Shown here in pieces: positions 1 through 8,557 of a stretch of DNA of 64,000 bases. The stretch spans positions 3,052,001-3,116,000 of the forward strand of contig NZ_CP159258.1 in assembly GCF_040438925.1 (NCBI RefSeq), in the 5' to 3' direction. This DNA comes from Pseudomonas sp. MYb327. GTDB taxonomy: Bacteria; Pseudomonadota; Gammaproteobacteria; Pseudomonadales; Pseudomonadaceae. The notes beneath the pieces were generated by a model that searched no databases, was not told where the DNA came from, and was given only the letters and a program-made list of their open reading frames with translations. The first letter of the stretch is position 1; every line of letters begins with the position of its first letter. The translations under genes were made by a program, and so were the position numbers.

Positions 1-1745
1 CGGATTTTAAAGCCGATCTTTTCATTTCTCAAGTCAGACTTGGCACGAAATCCGCTTTCGTTGAGAGTTTTTTCAACCTCAGCCGCAAAATCTGCCTGTT
101 TATCAGTGATATTCATCACCACTGCCTGGGTCGGAGCCAGCCACGCCGGGAATGCACCCTCGTAGTGCTCGATCAGAATCCCGACGAAACGCTCGAAGGA
201 TCCAAGGATCGCCCGGTGCAACATCACCGGGTGCTTGCGACTGTTGTCTTCGGAGACGTATTCGGCTCCCAAACGGACAGGCAGGTTAAAATCGAGCTGC
301 AGAGTACCACACTGCCAGACTCGTCCGAGGCAATCTTTCAGCGAGAACTCGATCTTCGGCCCGTAGAAAGCACCTTCGCCCGGCTGCAAATCGTACGGCA
401 GGCCAGCGCTATCAAGGGCTGCAGCCAATGCGGCTTCAGCGCGATCCCACAACTCGTCGGAACCGACGCGTTTTTCCGGACGAGTGGACAGCTTCATTTC
501 GACATCTTTGAAGCCGAAGTCGGCGTAGACGTCCATGGTCAGCTTGATGAACGCAGCGGATTCGGCCTGCATCTGCTCTTCAGTACAGAAGATGTGAGCA
601 TCATCCTGAGTGAATGCACGCACGCGCATGATGCCGTGCAAGGCACCCGATGGCTCGTTACGGTGGCAAGCACCGAATTCGGCCAGACGCATTGGCAATT
701 CGCGGTAGCTTTTCAGGCCCTGGTTGAACACCTGCACGTGGCAAGGGCAATTCATTGGCTTGATGGCGTAATCGCGGTTTTCCGACTGAGTGGTAAACAT
801 GTTGTCGGCGTAGTTGGCCCAGTGCCCGGATTTCTCCCACAGGCTTCGGTCGACGACCTGAGGTGTCTTGATCTCCACGTAGCCATGGTCGCGTTGTACT
901 TTGCGCATGTATTGCTCAAGCACCTGGTACAGGGTCCAGCCGTTCGGGTGCCAGAACACCATGCCCGGCGACTCTTCCTGGGTGTGGAACAGGCCCAGAC
1001 GCTTGCCGATTTTGCGGTGATCACGCTTTTCAGCTTCTTCGATACGCTGAATATAAGCCGCCAATTGCTTCTTATCGGCCCATGCAGTGCCGTAAACGCG
1101 CTGCAATTGCTCGTTCTTGGCATCGCCACGCCAGTAGGCGCCGGACAACTTGGTCAGCTTGAAGGATTTCAGGAAGCGAGTGTTCGGCACGTGCGGACCG
1201 CGGCACATGTCTACGTATTCTTCGTGATAGTACAGGCCCATGGCCTGTTCGTTCGGCATATCCTCGACCAGGCGCAGCTTGTAGTCTTCGCCACGAGCCT
1301 TGAACACTTCGATCACTTCGGCGCGCGGAGTGACTTTCTTGATCACGTCGTAATCTTTCTCGATCAGCTGTTGCATGCGCTGTTCGATGGCCGCCAGGTC
1401 GTCCGGAGTGAAAGGACGCTCGAAGGCGATATCGTAATAGAAACCTTCGTCGATGACCGGACCGATGACCATTTTGGCCGATGGGTACAACTGCTTGACC
1501 GCATGGCCGACCAGGTGGGCGCAAGAGTGGCGAATGATCTCCAGCCCCTCTTCATCCTTTGGCGTAATGATTTGCAGCGTAGCGTCGCTGTCGATGATAT
1601 CACCGGCGTCAGCCAGCTTGCCATTGACCTTGCCGGCTACAGTTGCCTTGGCCAGGCCGGCACCAATGGATGCGGCGACCTCGGCAATGGAAACCGGGTG
1701 ATCGAATGAACGTTGACTGCCGTCGGGAAGAGTAATAGTTGGCAT
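1..1745 (-). CDS. thrS: Threonyl-tRNA synthetase, 3' part cut by the window edge
   Basis: Cytoplasmic enzyme that charges tRNA-Thr with threonine. About 581 of the usual ~640 residues are present; the C-terminal end of the anticodon-binding domain lies outside the window. The translation starts [11 protein letters not shown] (TGS domain). It contains [12 protein letters not shown] (HxxxH of the editing domain) and then the class II core with MNCPCHV, which carries the zinc cysteine. The ATG at 1745 follows a strong purine-rich ribosome site (AGGAGAGGAGG on the minus strand). The leader carries two anticodon-arm-like hairpins (separate entries), which suggests translational autocontrol of the E. 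coli thrS type. infC would be expected just beyond the window, from the usual order in this genus. Confidence 0.97.
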   Translation of the reverse strand, partial: MPTITLPDGSQRSFDHPVSIAEVAASIGAGLAKATVAGKVNGKLADAGDIIDSDATLQIITPKDEEGLEIIRHSCAHLVGHAVKQLYPSAKMVIGPVIDEGFYYDIAFERPFTPDDLAAIEQRMQQLIEKDYDVIKKVTPRAEVIEVFKARGEDYKLRLVEDMPNEQAMGLYYHEEYVDMCRGPHVPNTRFLKSFKLTKLSGAYWRGDAKNEQLQRVYGTAWADKKQLAAYIQRIEEAEKRDHRKIGKRLGLFHTQEESPGMVFWHPNGWTLYQVLEQYMRKVQRDHGYVEIKTPQVVDRSLWEKSGHWANYADNMFTTQSENRDYAIKPMNCPCHVQVFNQGLKSYRELPMRLAEFGACHRNEPSGALHGIMRVRAFTQDDAHIFCTEEQMQAESAAFIKLTMDVYADFGFKDVEMKLSTRPEKRVGSDELWDRAEAALAAALDSAGLPYDLQPGEGAFYGPKIEFSLKDCLGRVWQCGTLQLDFNLPVRLGAEYVSEDNSRKHPVMLHRAILGSFERFVGILIEHYEGAFPAWLAPTQAVVMNITDKQADFAAEVEKTLNESGFRAKSDLRNEKIGFKI

Positions 1746-1764
1746 GGCGCCTCCTCTCCTAGTG

Positions 1765-1785
1765 GTGACCCCTACCAAAGGTCAC
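1765..1785 (-). promoter_or_regulatory. thrS leader hairpin 1: tRNA-Thr(GGU) anticodon-arm mimic
   Basis: Read on the minus strand, GUGACCU pairs with GGGUCAC (six Watson-Crick pairs and a closing U-G) around a seven-base loop UUGGUAG. The loop has U at position 33, GGU at 34-36 and A at 37, so it matches a tRNA-Thr(GGU) anticodon loop in six of seven bases. It ends 19 bases before the thrS ATG, directly before the Shine-Dalgarno run. In E. coli, ThrRS represses its own mRNA by binding such a mimic. That this hairpin works the same way is inference. Confidence 0.6.
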
Positions 1786-1839
1786 GTGGGTTGGGATGAG
1801 CCAGTACAAGATCCGATCCAGGCCATTCAATGACGAACG

Positions 1840-1858
1840 CCTGCCTTACAGCGGCAGG
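1840..1858 (-). promoter_or_regulatory. thrS leader hairpin 2: tRNA-Thr(UGU) anticodon-arm mimic
   Basis: On the minus strand CCUGCC pairs perfectly with GGCAGG around a seven-base loop GCUGUAA. Positions 34-36 of the loop read UGU, the second common threonine anticodon, followed by AA; position 33 is C instead of U. It lies 54 bases upstream of hairpin 1 in the same leader. The E. coli thrS operator also has two stem-loops, one per ThrRS subunit, so a pair in one leader is more telling than either alone. Confidence 0.5.
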
Positions 1859-2119
1859 AGCCTTGCGGCCAACCGGAAAACCGAACCAGAGTGACTGGGA
1901 TTCAAATCAGGGTTAATTCGAACAGTTGCCGCGACCGGGACTGAAGGTCGACCGGAGCCTGCAAACGCCCGAGCGAGGCATGCTAGCACAGATGAATGGT
2001 CCTGGCGGTGAAGAGGTTTTCTGGCGGGGAAAATCCGCCGTTTTATGCCAGAGTGCTGAACTTGAACCGCGCTTTACCCCTCAGATAACAAGACATTGAC
2101 CCACAAGGAGCATCCCAGC
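1859..2119. other. Intergenic region between thrS and the next gene
   Basis: This divergent gap must hold the thrS promoter on the minus strand and the promoter of the small secreted-protein gene on the plus strand. I see no convincing -35/-10 pair for either, no tRNA and no repeat. Confidence 0.4.
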
Positions 2120-2422
2120 ATGCGTCAGAACCGTTTATTCGCAGTCATCGCCCCAGTCGTTCTACTGCTGCCCCTGGCCGCCCATGCAGAATGGCCCAAG
2201 GGCGAACGGGAGAAATACATGGCGCAGTGCGTTCCGGCGGCCGCGGAGAAGATCGGCACGCCAGCCGCGAAATCCCACTGCGCCTGTGGCGCCGACGCTA
2301 TCAAGTCGTACCCGGCCGGCGATATTTCAGCCTTGATGAACAACACTGCAAGTGACGCATTGAAGAAAGAGGCCCTGGGCAAAATTGCAAAATGCAAGGC
2401 CTCCAATAAAGAGGCGAAATGA
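2120..2422 (+). CDS. Small secreted cysteine-containing protein, unknown function
   Basis: A 100-residue protein with a clear signal peptide (MRQNRLF, then a hydrophobic stretch ending LAAHA before EWPKG). The mature part has a cysteine near its start, a CAC pair in the middle and one cysteine near the end, which suggests disulfide bonds in the periplasm. I chose the ATG at 2120 rather than the in-frame one at 2096 because AAGGAG sits about 10 bases before it and because the signal peptide starts there. It stands alone. I do not recognise the family. Confidence 0.75.
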   Translation: MRQNRLFAVIAPVVLLLPLAAHAEWPKGEREKYMAQCVPAAAEKIGTPAAKSHCACGADAIKSYPAGDISALMNNTASDALKKEALGKIAKCKASNKEAK

Positions 2423-2531
2423 CCCCATTCCAGTGCTTTCGAACCATGATTTGTCGATAAAAAGACGCCCAATCAGGCCCTTTCGTACAATTTATGCAGG
2501 TTTTACAGCTTTTTTTATCGTCTTTACTTTC

Positions 2532-2564
2532 GGCTGAAAGCCTTTTAAAACGGGGCTTTCAGCC
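2532..2564. repeat. 11-bp perfect inverted repeat
   Basis: GGCTGAAAGCC and its exact complement are separated by 11 bases. It lies 110 bases after the secreted-protein gene and about 75 bases before the likely capB promoter. There is no T run after it on the plus strand, but a T-rich run precedes it. It could be a weak terminator or a regulatory structure. Confidence 0.5.
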
Positions 2565-2714
2565 ATATCGAGCAACAAAGAATGTGCGACTGTAGGGCAA
2601 ACAGCACCTGCGGGGGGCTCCCAAAGCGAACATTTCGACTATGATACCCGGGTGTGCCCAGTTGGCCTGAGCAGCACAGTACTACTGAAAATATATGTTT
2701 CTTGGAGATACACC

Positions 2715-2927
2715 ATGTCTAATCGCCAAACCGGCACCGTTAAATGGTTCAACGATGAAAAAGGCTTCGGCTTCATCACTCCTCAAGGTGGCGGTGACGA
2801 CCTGTTCGTACACTTCAAAGCTATCGAAAGCGACGGTTTCAAAAGCCTGAAAGAAGGCCAAACCGTTTCCTTCGTGGCTGAGAAAGGCCAAAAGGGTATG
2901 CAAGCTGCTCAAGTTCGCCCAGAGTAA
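2715..2927 (+). CDS. capB: Cold-shock domain protein, CapB/CspA type
   Basis: A 70-residue single-stranded nucleic acid-binding protein that acts as an RNA chaperone. It carries both RNA-binding motifs of the cold-shock domain, KGFGFI and DLFVHF, and has the normal family length. The ATG at 2715 follows CTTGGAGATACACC; an in-frame ATG at 2652 is too far upstream and would add a tail foreign to the family. A possible -10 box, TATGAT, lies at 2640-2645 with no good -35, which would give a leader of roughly 60 bases. A strong terminator follows, so the gene is monocistronic. Confidence 0.95.
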   Translation: MSNRQTGTVKWFNDEKGFGFITPQGGGDDLFVHFKAIESDGFKSLKEGQTVSFVAEKGQKGMQAAQVRPE

Positions 2928-2941
2928 TTTCCAGGCGCACT

Positions 2942-2973
2942 AAAAAAACCCCGTCCATGTGACGGGGTTTTTT
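2942..2973 (+). terminator. Rho-independent terminator of capB
   Basis: A run of A, then ACCCCGTC, loop CATGT, GACGGGGT and a T run. The A and T runs make it active on both strands, so it may also stop transcripts of the convergent I78 gene. Confidence 0.9.
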
Positions 2974-2998
2974 ATGGGTGACACAAAAACCTGAACAA

Positions 2999-3319
2999 TC
3001 AGCCGCAGTTGACGCGAGTAACGACTCGATTGGCGTCAGTGTTCAGATTCAGGCGATCGGAGCGATACTCCAGCGTCACCATGTCGTTAGGTTGCAGGAA
3101 CCGAGCGTTTTGCGCGCCTGCACGCGTACGCGCCTGCTCCAGCAGTTCGGGCGAAGCCTGTTTGCCAACGGTAAATTCGGCCGCTTTGGCCTCACAACGG
3201 CTGTGACCTGTGTCAGTCGTCGTTACAGGGTCAGTTGCCGACTCAGTGGTGGCAGTGCTGCAACCGGCCAGCATGGCAACAGCCATCAAAGTACCCAATG
3301 ACGCGAGCTTCCAAGGCAT
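2999..3319 (-). CDS. Lipoprotein with peptidase inhibitor I78 domain
   Basis: A 106-residue protein with a lipoprotein signal (lipobox LAGC; the acylated cysteine is residue 20). The rest matches the I78 inhibitor fold: a Cys before GKQASPELLEQARTRAG, then the ARFLQPNDMVTLEYRSDRLN segment and a final Cys in RVNCG. I78 proteins are canonical inhibitors of serine proteases, so it probably protects the envelope. It is convergent with capB. Confidence 0.85.
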   Translation of the reverse strand: MPWKLASLGTLMAVAMLAGCSTATTESATDPVTTTDTGHSRCEAKAAEFTVGKQASPELLEQARTRAGAQNARFLQPNDMVTLEYRSDRLNLNTDANRVVTRVNCG

Positions 3320-3488
3320 GAAGCCTCCTTTTTTCGATAGTTAAGCTGAAATCGTGCGACCGCCAATTCGGCGTTTGGTTTCAAGGCGCGACCTGGCAAC
3401 CTGAACCCCCGGCTGCGGACAAACGGCAAGTTTGCCCGAGAATCGCCTTCCCCCTCACACTTCAATCGTGACTGAATATGAGCCGCAC

Positions 3489-3794
3489 TCAATAGACATC
3501 AATGTAGTCGAAAGCCGGCTTTGGCCAGTTATCCTTCAGGGCATTGAAAATCTGCATCACCCAGACTTCGTCACTGGCGGCGACCCGTCCCACATAGCCT
3601 GAACCCTTCGCCCACGTCTCCAGACGAAACAGCAAGCCATCGATATCAGTGCCGCCCACGACGCCCGATGAAATATAGGCGATACCACCCTTGGTCACCC
3701 GCAGCTGGGTGTGTTCACTGTCACTGGCAGCAGCCAGCAACTGACGAACAGCATCAAGGGTCAAGCCGTCAGGAGTGTTCAGATCGATCTGCAC
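3489..3794 (-). CDS. Conserved hypothetical protein, 101 residues
   Basis: A soluble protein with no signal peptide or membrane segment and no motif I can name. It begins MQIDLNTPDGLTLDAVRQLL and ends in an aromatic, acidic tail (FDYIDVY). Composition and codon use look like its neighbours and it fills the gap well, so I consider it real. Its start faces the start of the next small gene, 134 bases away. Confidence 0.6.
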   Translation of the reverse strand: MQIDLNTPDGLTLDAVRQLLAAASDSEHTQLRVTKGGIAYISSGVVGGTDIDGLLFRLETWAKGSGYVGRVAASDEVWVMQIFNALKDNWPKPAFDYIDVY

Positions 3795-3928
3795 AGCGCA
3801 GTCCTTGAAAAGTCATCAAAGACCAAGTGTCGCATAGCCCCCCAAATCATGCCTAAGTCGGAGTGCCAAAAGGCCCGCAAAATGCTTAACTCGGCACTCA
3901 GACTTCCCTCGACTGCACGAGCGCCACC

Positions 3929-4138
3929 ATGACCACCATAAGCATCGACGCCACCATCAAAGCCAAATGGTCAGAGGGCCACAGCTCTTATAGTCCCGGC
4001 AGCCCGGAAGAGTTGGCCATCATCAGTATCGATTTACTGGTCAAGGAGCTGGGCACAGAAGCTGCCCAGTCCTTCATTGAGCAGATTTTCGAGAAATACC
4101 CGATCAATTTTGTCGCCGGGCACTCCGAACGCGCGTAA
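3929..4138 (+). CDS. Small conserved hypothetical protein, 69 residues
   Basis: It starts MTTISIDATIKAKW and has a helical, acidic C-terminal half (EELAIISIDLLVKELGTEAAQSFIEQIFEKYP). No signal peptide and no recognised domain. The upstream ribosome site is poor. It ends 3 bases from the stop codon of the convergent nucleoside hydrolase, with no terminator between them. Confidence 0.5.
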   Translation: MTTISIDATIKAKWSEGHSSYSPGSPEELAIISIDLLVKELGTEAAQSFIEQIFEKYPINFVAGHSERA

Positions 4139-4141
4139 GGC

Positions 4142-5170
4142 TTACTTCAAGCGCCCCAGCCGCTCGGTGAGCAGATCGAAGAAGCCCTGGGCATCACCAT
4201 TCTCAACCCAGAACGCATTCTTCGGTGCCTTGAGGCGGTCATACCAGTCGACAATGGTTTGACCAAAGGTCGGGCCTTCGCGACTGTCGATCACCACACC
4301 GACCGAACGCCCGCTGAACAACTCCGGCTTGAGCAGGTAAGCGATGACGGTAGCATCGTGCACCGGACCACCTGAAATGCCGTAGTGCTCCATATCCCCT
4401 TTGATGTACTCATTCAGAATGCTGCTCACCAGTTTGCTGGCGTTGTTGTCGAGTGCAGCAATCTGCTTCAGACGAGCGTCACTGGTGAGGATTTTGTGGG
4501 TCACGTCCAGCGGAAGGTAGGTCAGTTTCACACCACTGTTGAGTACCACTTCGGCAGCCTGCGGATCAGCGAACAAGTTGAACTCCGCCACCGGCGTGAT
4601 GTTGCCGCCATTGAAGTGCGCGCCGCCCATCACCACGACTTCCTTGATGCCTTTGACGATGTCCGGCTCCTGAATCAGCGCCAGCGCCAGGTTGGTCTGC
4701 GGGCCCAGCATGGCAATGGTGATGCTGTGGGGCTTGGCGGCCTTTAGCGTGTCGATCAGGTAGTCAATCGCGCTGCCCTCGGCCAAACCTTTCTTCGGTT
4801 CATGCACGGTGACACCTGAAAGGCCTTCCTCACCATGGATGTCTTCGGCATAAATCGGCGTGCGCGTCAGCGGCCTTGGCGCCCCGGCGTAGACCGGCAC
4901 TTCTTCGCGCCCTGCCCACTCCCGAACCAGTCGTGCGTTACGCGAGGTTTTGTCCAGACGCACGTTGCCAGCGACAGTGGTCAACGCGCGGATATTGAGT
5001 TCTTCCGGCGATGCCATCGCAAACAGCAAGGCAACCACGTCGTCGGCACCGGGGTCGGTGTCAATGATCAAGTCGATCTTTTCCGCCGCCTGGACGCCGG
5101 TTACGGTAATCACGGACAAAAGCAGCAGACTCCAGAGCAATTGGTGCAGTTTTTGAGCATAGCGGTACAT
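4142..5170 (-). CDS. Periplasmic inosine-uridine-type nucleoside hydrolase
   Basis: Hydrolyses ribonucleosides to a free base and ribose. The 342-residue protein carries the family's calcium- and ribose-binding motif DTDPGADD near residue 37 and the expected VVMGGAHFNGGNITPVAEFN segment in the middle. A signal peptide ending VQAAEK puts it in the periplasm, which is unusual for the cytoplasmic E. coli enzymes. It is the last gene of the ribose operon, 43 bases after rbsD, with a good ribosome site (AAGGAGTGCGCC). It would feed ribose to RbsB directly from nucleosides. Confidence 0.9.
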   Translation of the reverse strand: MYRYAQKLHQLLWSLLLLSVITVTGVQAAEKIDLIIDTDPGADDVVALLFAMASPEELNIRALTTVAGNVRLDKTSRNARLVREWAGREEVPVYAGAPRPLTRTPIYAEDIHGEEGLSGVTVHEPKKGLAEGSAIDYLIDTLKAAKPHSITIAMLGPQTNLALALIQEPDIVKGIKEVVVMGGAHFNGGNITPVAEFNLFADPQAAEVVLNSGVKLTYLPLDVTHKILTSDARLKQIAALDNNASKLVSSILNEYIKGDMEHYGISGGPVHDATVIAYLLKPELFSGRSVGVVIDSREGPTFGQTIVDWYDRLKAPKNAFWVENGDAQGFFDLLTERLGRLK

Positions 5171-5213
5171 GGCGCACTCCTTGTGCAGGGTAGAACGGTG
5201 AGACAGAAGCGAT

Positions 5214-5618
5214 TCAGAACGTTACTCCGGCGATCAACACGATGTTGCAATACGGCTGGCATTCACCGGTACGGACTATTGCGCGAGCCTGTCGGCTGAT
5301 GACTTTGAATTGCTCATGACTGAGCAGCTCGCGCTGGCCCAGCGAGCCCTCGGTATTTAACTTATCCAATGCGGCCAACGCCGAAGGTTTTTTCTCCAGA
5401 ATCTCTTGCGCCAGGACATGGCTTTCAACCTGCATCTCGCTGAGCACGACTTTCAAGGTACTGACGAAATCCGGAATTCCATGGGTCAACGCCAGGTCGA
5501 TCAATTCAACGCCCGGCGGTACCGGCAGTCCCGCATCGCCGATGACGACCTTGTCCCCATGGCCCAGGGAAGCGATCAGTCGCGACAGCGCGATGTTAAG
5601 CAAAGGTGTTTTTTTCAT
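5214..5618 (-). CDS. rbsD: D-ribose pyranase
   Basis: Interconverts the pyranose and furanose forms of ribose so that RbsK can use the sugar. The 134 residues match the family length. The N-terminal [20 protein letters not shown] holds the catalytic histidine, and the C-terminal [17 protein letters not shown] is the usual ending. Its start overlaps the rbsK stop by 4 bases (ATGA), so the two are translationally coupled. Confidence 0.96.
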   Translation of the reverse strand: MKKTPLLNIALSRLIASLGHGDKVVIGDAGLPVPPGVELIDLALTHGIPDFVSTLKVVLSEMQVESHVLAQEILEKKPSALAALDKLNTEGSLGQRELLSHEQFKVISRQARAIVRTGECQPYCNIVLIAGVTF

Positions 5619-6532
5619 GGTGTTTTAAACGCCTGCACTTCGGACAAAGTTGGAATCGAGGGTTGTGCACCTGCACGGGTAACGGACAACGCCGCGGCGA
5701 TTTGCCCGAAACGAATGGCCTCAACTTCGCTTTTTCCGCCCGCCAGTGCCGCAGCGAAACCTCCGACAAAGGTATCGCCGGCCGCCGTGGTGTCGACTGC
5801 CTTGACGGTCGGCGCCGGGAAATGCGTGAAGCTTTTGCCATCGGCAAAAAGCGATCCTTGAGCGCCGAGGGTGATGATCACCTTGCCGGCGCCCATCTCG
5901 ATCAAGCGGGTCGCGGCGGTTTCCGCACTTTGTCGAGAATCCACCGGCAAACCGCTCAGCGCCGACGCCTCGCTTTCGTTTGGAATCAGGTAATCGATGT
6001 TTGCATACCAATCCGCCGGCAACGGACGACTGGCCGGCGCCGGGTTGAGAATCACGATTTTACCCAGCTCACGACCGCGCTTGAGCGCATGGCCGACCGA
6101 GGTATCCGGCACTTCCAGCTGGCAGATGATCACATCGGCGGCCTGCAGGACCGCATCGAAGCAGCCGATCACCGCAGGGGTCAGTGCACCATTGGCACCG
6201 GCGACGATCACGATCGCGTTCTGGCTGTCGTCGTCGACCACAATCAATGCCACACCGCTGGAACCGTCCACGATGCTGACGGCCTGGCAATCAATCTGCT
6301 CAGCCAACAGGGCACCGCGCAACTCTTCGCCGTAGGCATCGCTGCCAACGCAGCCCACCATCGACACCTGCGCACCCAATCGCGCGGCGGCCACAGCCTG
6401 GTTCGCACCCTTGCCGCCAGAGACCGTGGCAAAGGACTCGCCAATCAGCGTTTCGCCACCCCGGGGCAGTCGCGGCGCCCGGGTCACCAGGTCCATGTTC
6501 AGGCTGCCTATTACCACTACTTTTGCTGGCAT
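5615..6532 (-). CDS. rbsK: Ribokinase
   Basis: Cytoplasmic PfkB-family kinase that phosphorylates ribose to ribose-5-phosphate. The 305 residues show the N-terminal [20 protein letters not shown] signature with the substrate-binding [15 protein letters not shown], and the C-terminal [13 protein letters not shown] with the catalytic aspartate and anion hole. It lies 24 bases after rbsR and overlaps rbsD by 4 bases. Confidence 0.97.
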   Translation of the reverse strand: MPAKVVVIGSLNMDLVTRAPRLPRGGETLIGESFATVSGGKGANQAVAAARLGAQVSMVGCVGSDAYGEELRGALLAEQIDCQAVSIVDGSSGVALIVVDDDSQNAIVIVAGANGALTPAVIGCFDAVLQAADVIICQLEVPDTSVGHALKRGRELGKIVILNPAPASRPLPADWYANIDYLIPNESEASALSGLPVDSRQSAETAATRLIEMGAGKVIITLGAQGSLFADGKSFTHFPAPTVKAVDTTAAGDTFVGGFAAALAGGKSEVEAIRFGQIAAALSVTRAGAQPSIPTLSEVQAFKTP

Positions 6533-6556
6533 ACATCTCTACTCATAAATTCGATT

Positions 6557-7576
6557 TCAACGATATTCGGCAAACACACCGGCCACCGGCGCGGTCGACT
6601 CCCGTATCACGATGCTGGGCGTCACAATTCGTTGTTCGGTGTCCAGCTGCGGCGTGCCGATCCGTCGCAACAGGACTTCCGCCGCCATTTCGCCAAGTTG
6701 CAGGATCGATTGGCCCACGGTGGTTAATGCCGGATAGACATAACGGCTCATCTGGATGTCGTCGAAGCCGATCACCGACAGTTGCGTAGGCACGAGAATA
6801 TGGCGCTCGGCGGCGGCTCGCAGAACGCCGATGCCAATCATGTCGTTGGTCGCGAAAATCGCGCTGGGCGGATTGCTCTCCAGCAACATCGCGGCAGCGC
6901 TGTAACCACCGGTGCTGGTGAAATCGCTTTCCAGCATGCGCTCGCGTGGCACTTCGACGCCCGCCTCTTTGAGCGCCCGGCAAAAACCGGCCAGACGCAT
7001 CTGCGCCACGCTGGTGGTTGCCGGCCCGCTGATCGTGGCGATGTCCCGATGGCCTAATTCCAGCAAGTGCCGGGTCGCCAGGTAGGCGCCGTATTCGTGA
7101 TCAATGCGCACCAGATCCGCATTGACGCCTTCCAGTCCACGGTCGACGATCACCATCGGCGTACGCACAGCCGCCAGACCTTGCGCCAAGCCGATATCGC
7201 CGCCGGCCGAGGCGACAATCAGCCCATCGATGCGTTTTTCCAGTAGCACGCGCAGGTAGCTGCGCTGCTTCTCCGGATTGTCGTCGGAGTTGCACAGGAT
7301 CACGCAATAGCCATTACGCTCGCAGTAATCCTCGATGCCACGGGCCAATTCGGCAAAGTACGGGTTGAGGCTATTGGGCACCAGCAAACCGATGGTCGCG
7401 GTGGTTTTGGCCTTGAGGGACCGGGCCACTGCGCTGGGAACGTAGTCGAGGGTTTTGATCGCTTCCTCGACCTTGATCCGCACTTCCTCGCTGACCGGCC
7501 GCGTCTTGTTCACCACGTGGGAAACCGTGGTGTAGGAAATCCCCGCGAGCGCCGCTACATCCTTGATCGTTGCCAT
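6557..7576 (-). CDS. rbsR: LacI-family ribose operon repressor
   Basis: A 339-residue regulator. The N-terminal helix-turn-helix plus hinge (MATIKDVAALAGISYTTVSH) is typical of LacI/PurR, and a periplasmic-binding-protein-like effector domain follows. It sits inside the operon, 3 bases after rbsC, so it is cotranscribed with the genes it controls and would be autoregulated. The palindrome at 11214-11227 before rbsB is the likely operator. Confidence 0.95.
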   Translation of the reverse strand: MATIKDVAALAGISYTTVSHVVNKTRPVSEEVRIKVEEAIKTLDYVPSAVARSLKAKTTATIGLLVPNSLNPYFAELARGIEDYCERNGYCVILCNSDDNPEKQRSYLRVLLEKRIDGLIVASAGGDIGLAQGLAAVRTPMVIVDRGLEGVNADLVRIDHEYGAYLATRHLLELGHRDIATISGPATTSVAQMRLAGFCRALKEAGVEVPRERMLESDFTSTGGYSAAAMLLESNPPSAIFATNDMIGIGVLRAAAERHILVPTQLSVIGFDDIQMSRYVYPALTTVGQSILQLGEMAAEVLLRRIGTPQLDTEQRIVTPSIVIRESTAPVAGVFAEYR

Positions 7577-7579
7577 GAC

Positions 7580-8557
7580 TCAGGTCCGCCGGCTTGCGCG
7601 CTGACTGCGATAAGTGTCGAGTACCACCGCGACCACGATGACCGCGCCGGTGATGATACGTTTGGTCGGCTCGGTCGCACCGATCTGCGCCAGACCAGCC
7701 GCCAGTACAGAGATGATCAATACGCCGAAGAACGTGCTGATGACTGATCCGCGACCGCCCATCAGGCTGGTTCCGCCAATCACTACCGCCGCAATCACTT
7801 GCAACTCCAGTCCGGAACCGGCATTCGGATCGGCAGCTTCCAGGCGAGAAATCTGAAACAGCGCGGCGATACCGGCCAGCAGCCCCATCAGGCTGAACAC
7901 CAGGATCTTGTAGGGCTTCGGATTGATCCCCGCGAGGCGCACGGCCTCTTCGTTGGTGCCAATACCGATCAGGTAGCGACCGAACACGGTGCGGGTCAAC
8001 ACTGCCTGGGCAATGAAAATGATCAGCAACGCAATGAGGAACGAAGGCGAAATACCAAAGGCGATCGGGTTGGATAACCAGGCGAAGGCGTCGCCGATAT
8101 AAGCAGTGCGTGAACCGGTCATCTGATACGCCACGCCACGAGCCATTTCCAGCACGCCGAGAGACACGATGAATGACGGGATCCGCCATGCCACAGTAAT
8201 CGACCCGGTGATGGTGCCGGCGAGTGCAGCAGCCGCCATACCGAGCAACGCTGCCGGCAGGACACTCCAGCCCCAGCCGAGGATCGCCACGCTGACCGTC
8301 GAAGCAGCGAGCGCCAGCACCGAACCCACGGACAAATCGATGCCGCCGATGATCAGCACAAACGTCATGCCGACCGCCAGGACCATCAGGTCCGGAATCT
8401 GGTTGGCCAGTGTGCTGAACGTGTCATAGGACAAAAAGTGGCTGCTCAACAGCGAGAACAGAACCACCATCGCCAGCAAGGCACCGGCCAGGCCCAGGTA
8501 GGTGCCGAGGCCGTAAAAGTTGCCACTGCGTTTGCCGGCGGAGGATGCGGTTTTCAT
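7580..8557 (-). CDS. rbsC: Ribose ABC transporter permease
   Basis: Inner-membrane subunit, 325 residues, with roughly eight to ten hydrophobic segments. It carries the conserved GMTFVLIIGGIDLSVGSV and GGTSLMGGRGS stretches of RbsC/XylH-type permeases. It overlaps the end of rbsA by 4 bases (ATGA). It works with RbsA (ATPase) and RbsB (binding protein). Confidence 0.97.
   Translation of the reverse strand: MKTASSAGKRSGNFYGLGTYLGLAGALLAMVVLFSLLSSHFLSYDTFSTLANQIPDLMVLAVGMTFVLIIGGIDLSVGSVLALAASTVSVAILGWGWSVLPAALLGMAAAALAGTITGSITVAWRIPSFIVSLGVLEMARGVAYQMTGSRTAYIGDAFAWLSNPIAFGISPSFLIALLIIFIAQAVLTRTVFGRYLIGIGTNEEAVRLAGINPKPYKILVFSLMGLLAGIAALFQISRLEAADPNAGSGLELQVIAAVVIGGTSLMGGRGSVISTFFGVLIISVLAAGLAQIGATEPTKRIITGAVIVVAVVLDTYRSQRASRRT

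Noticed and set aside
165..1709. 514-residue plus-strand open frame
   Set aside because: It is the shadow of thrS, whose translation is confirmed over the full length.
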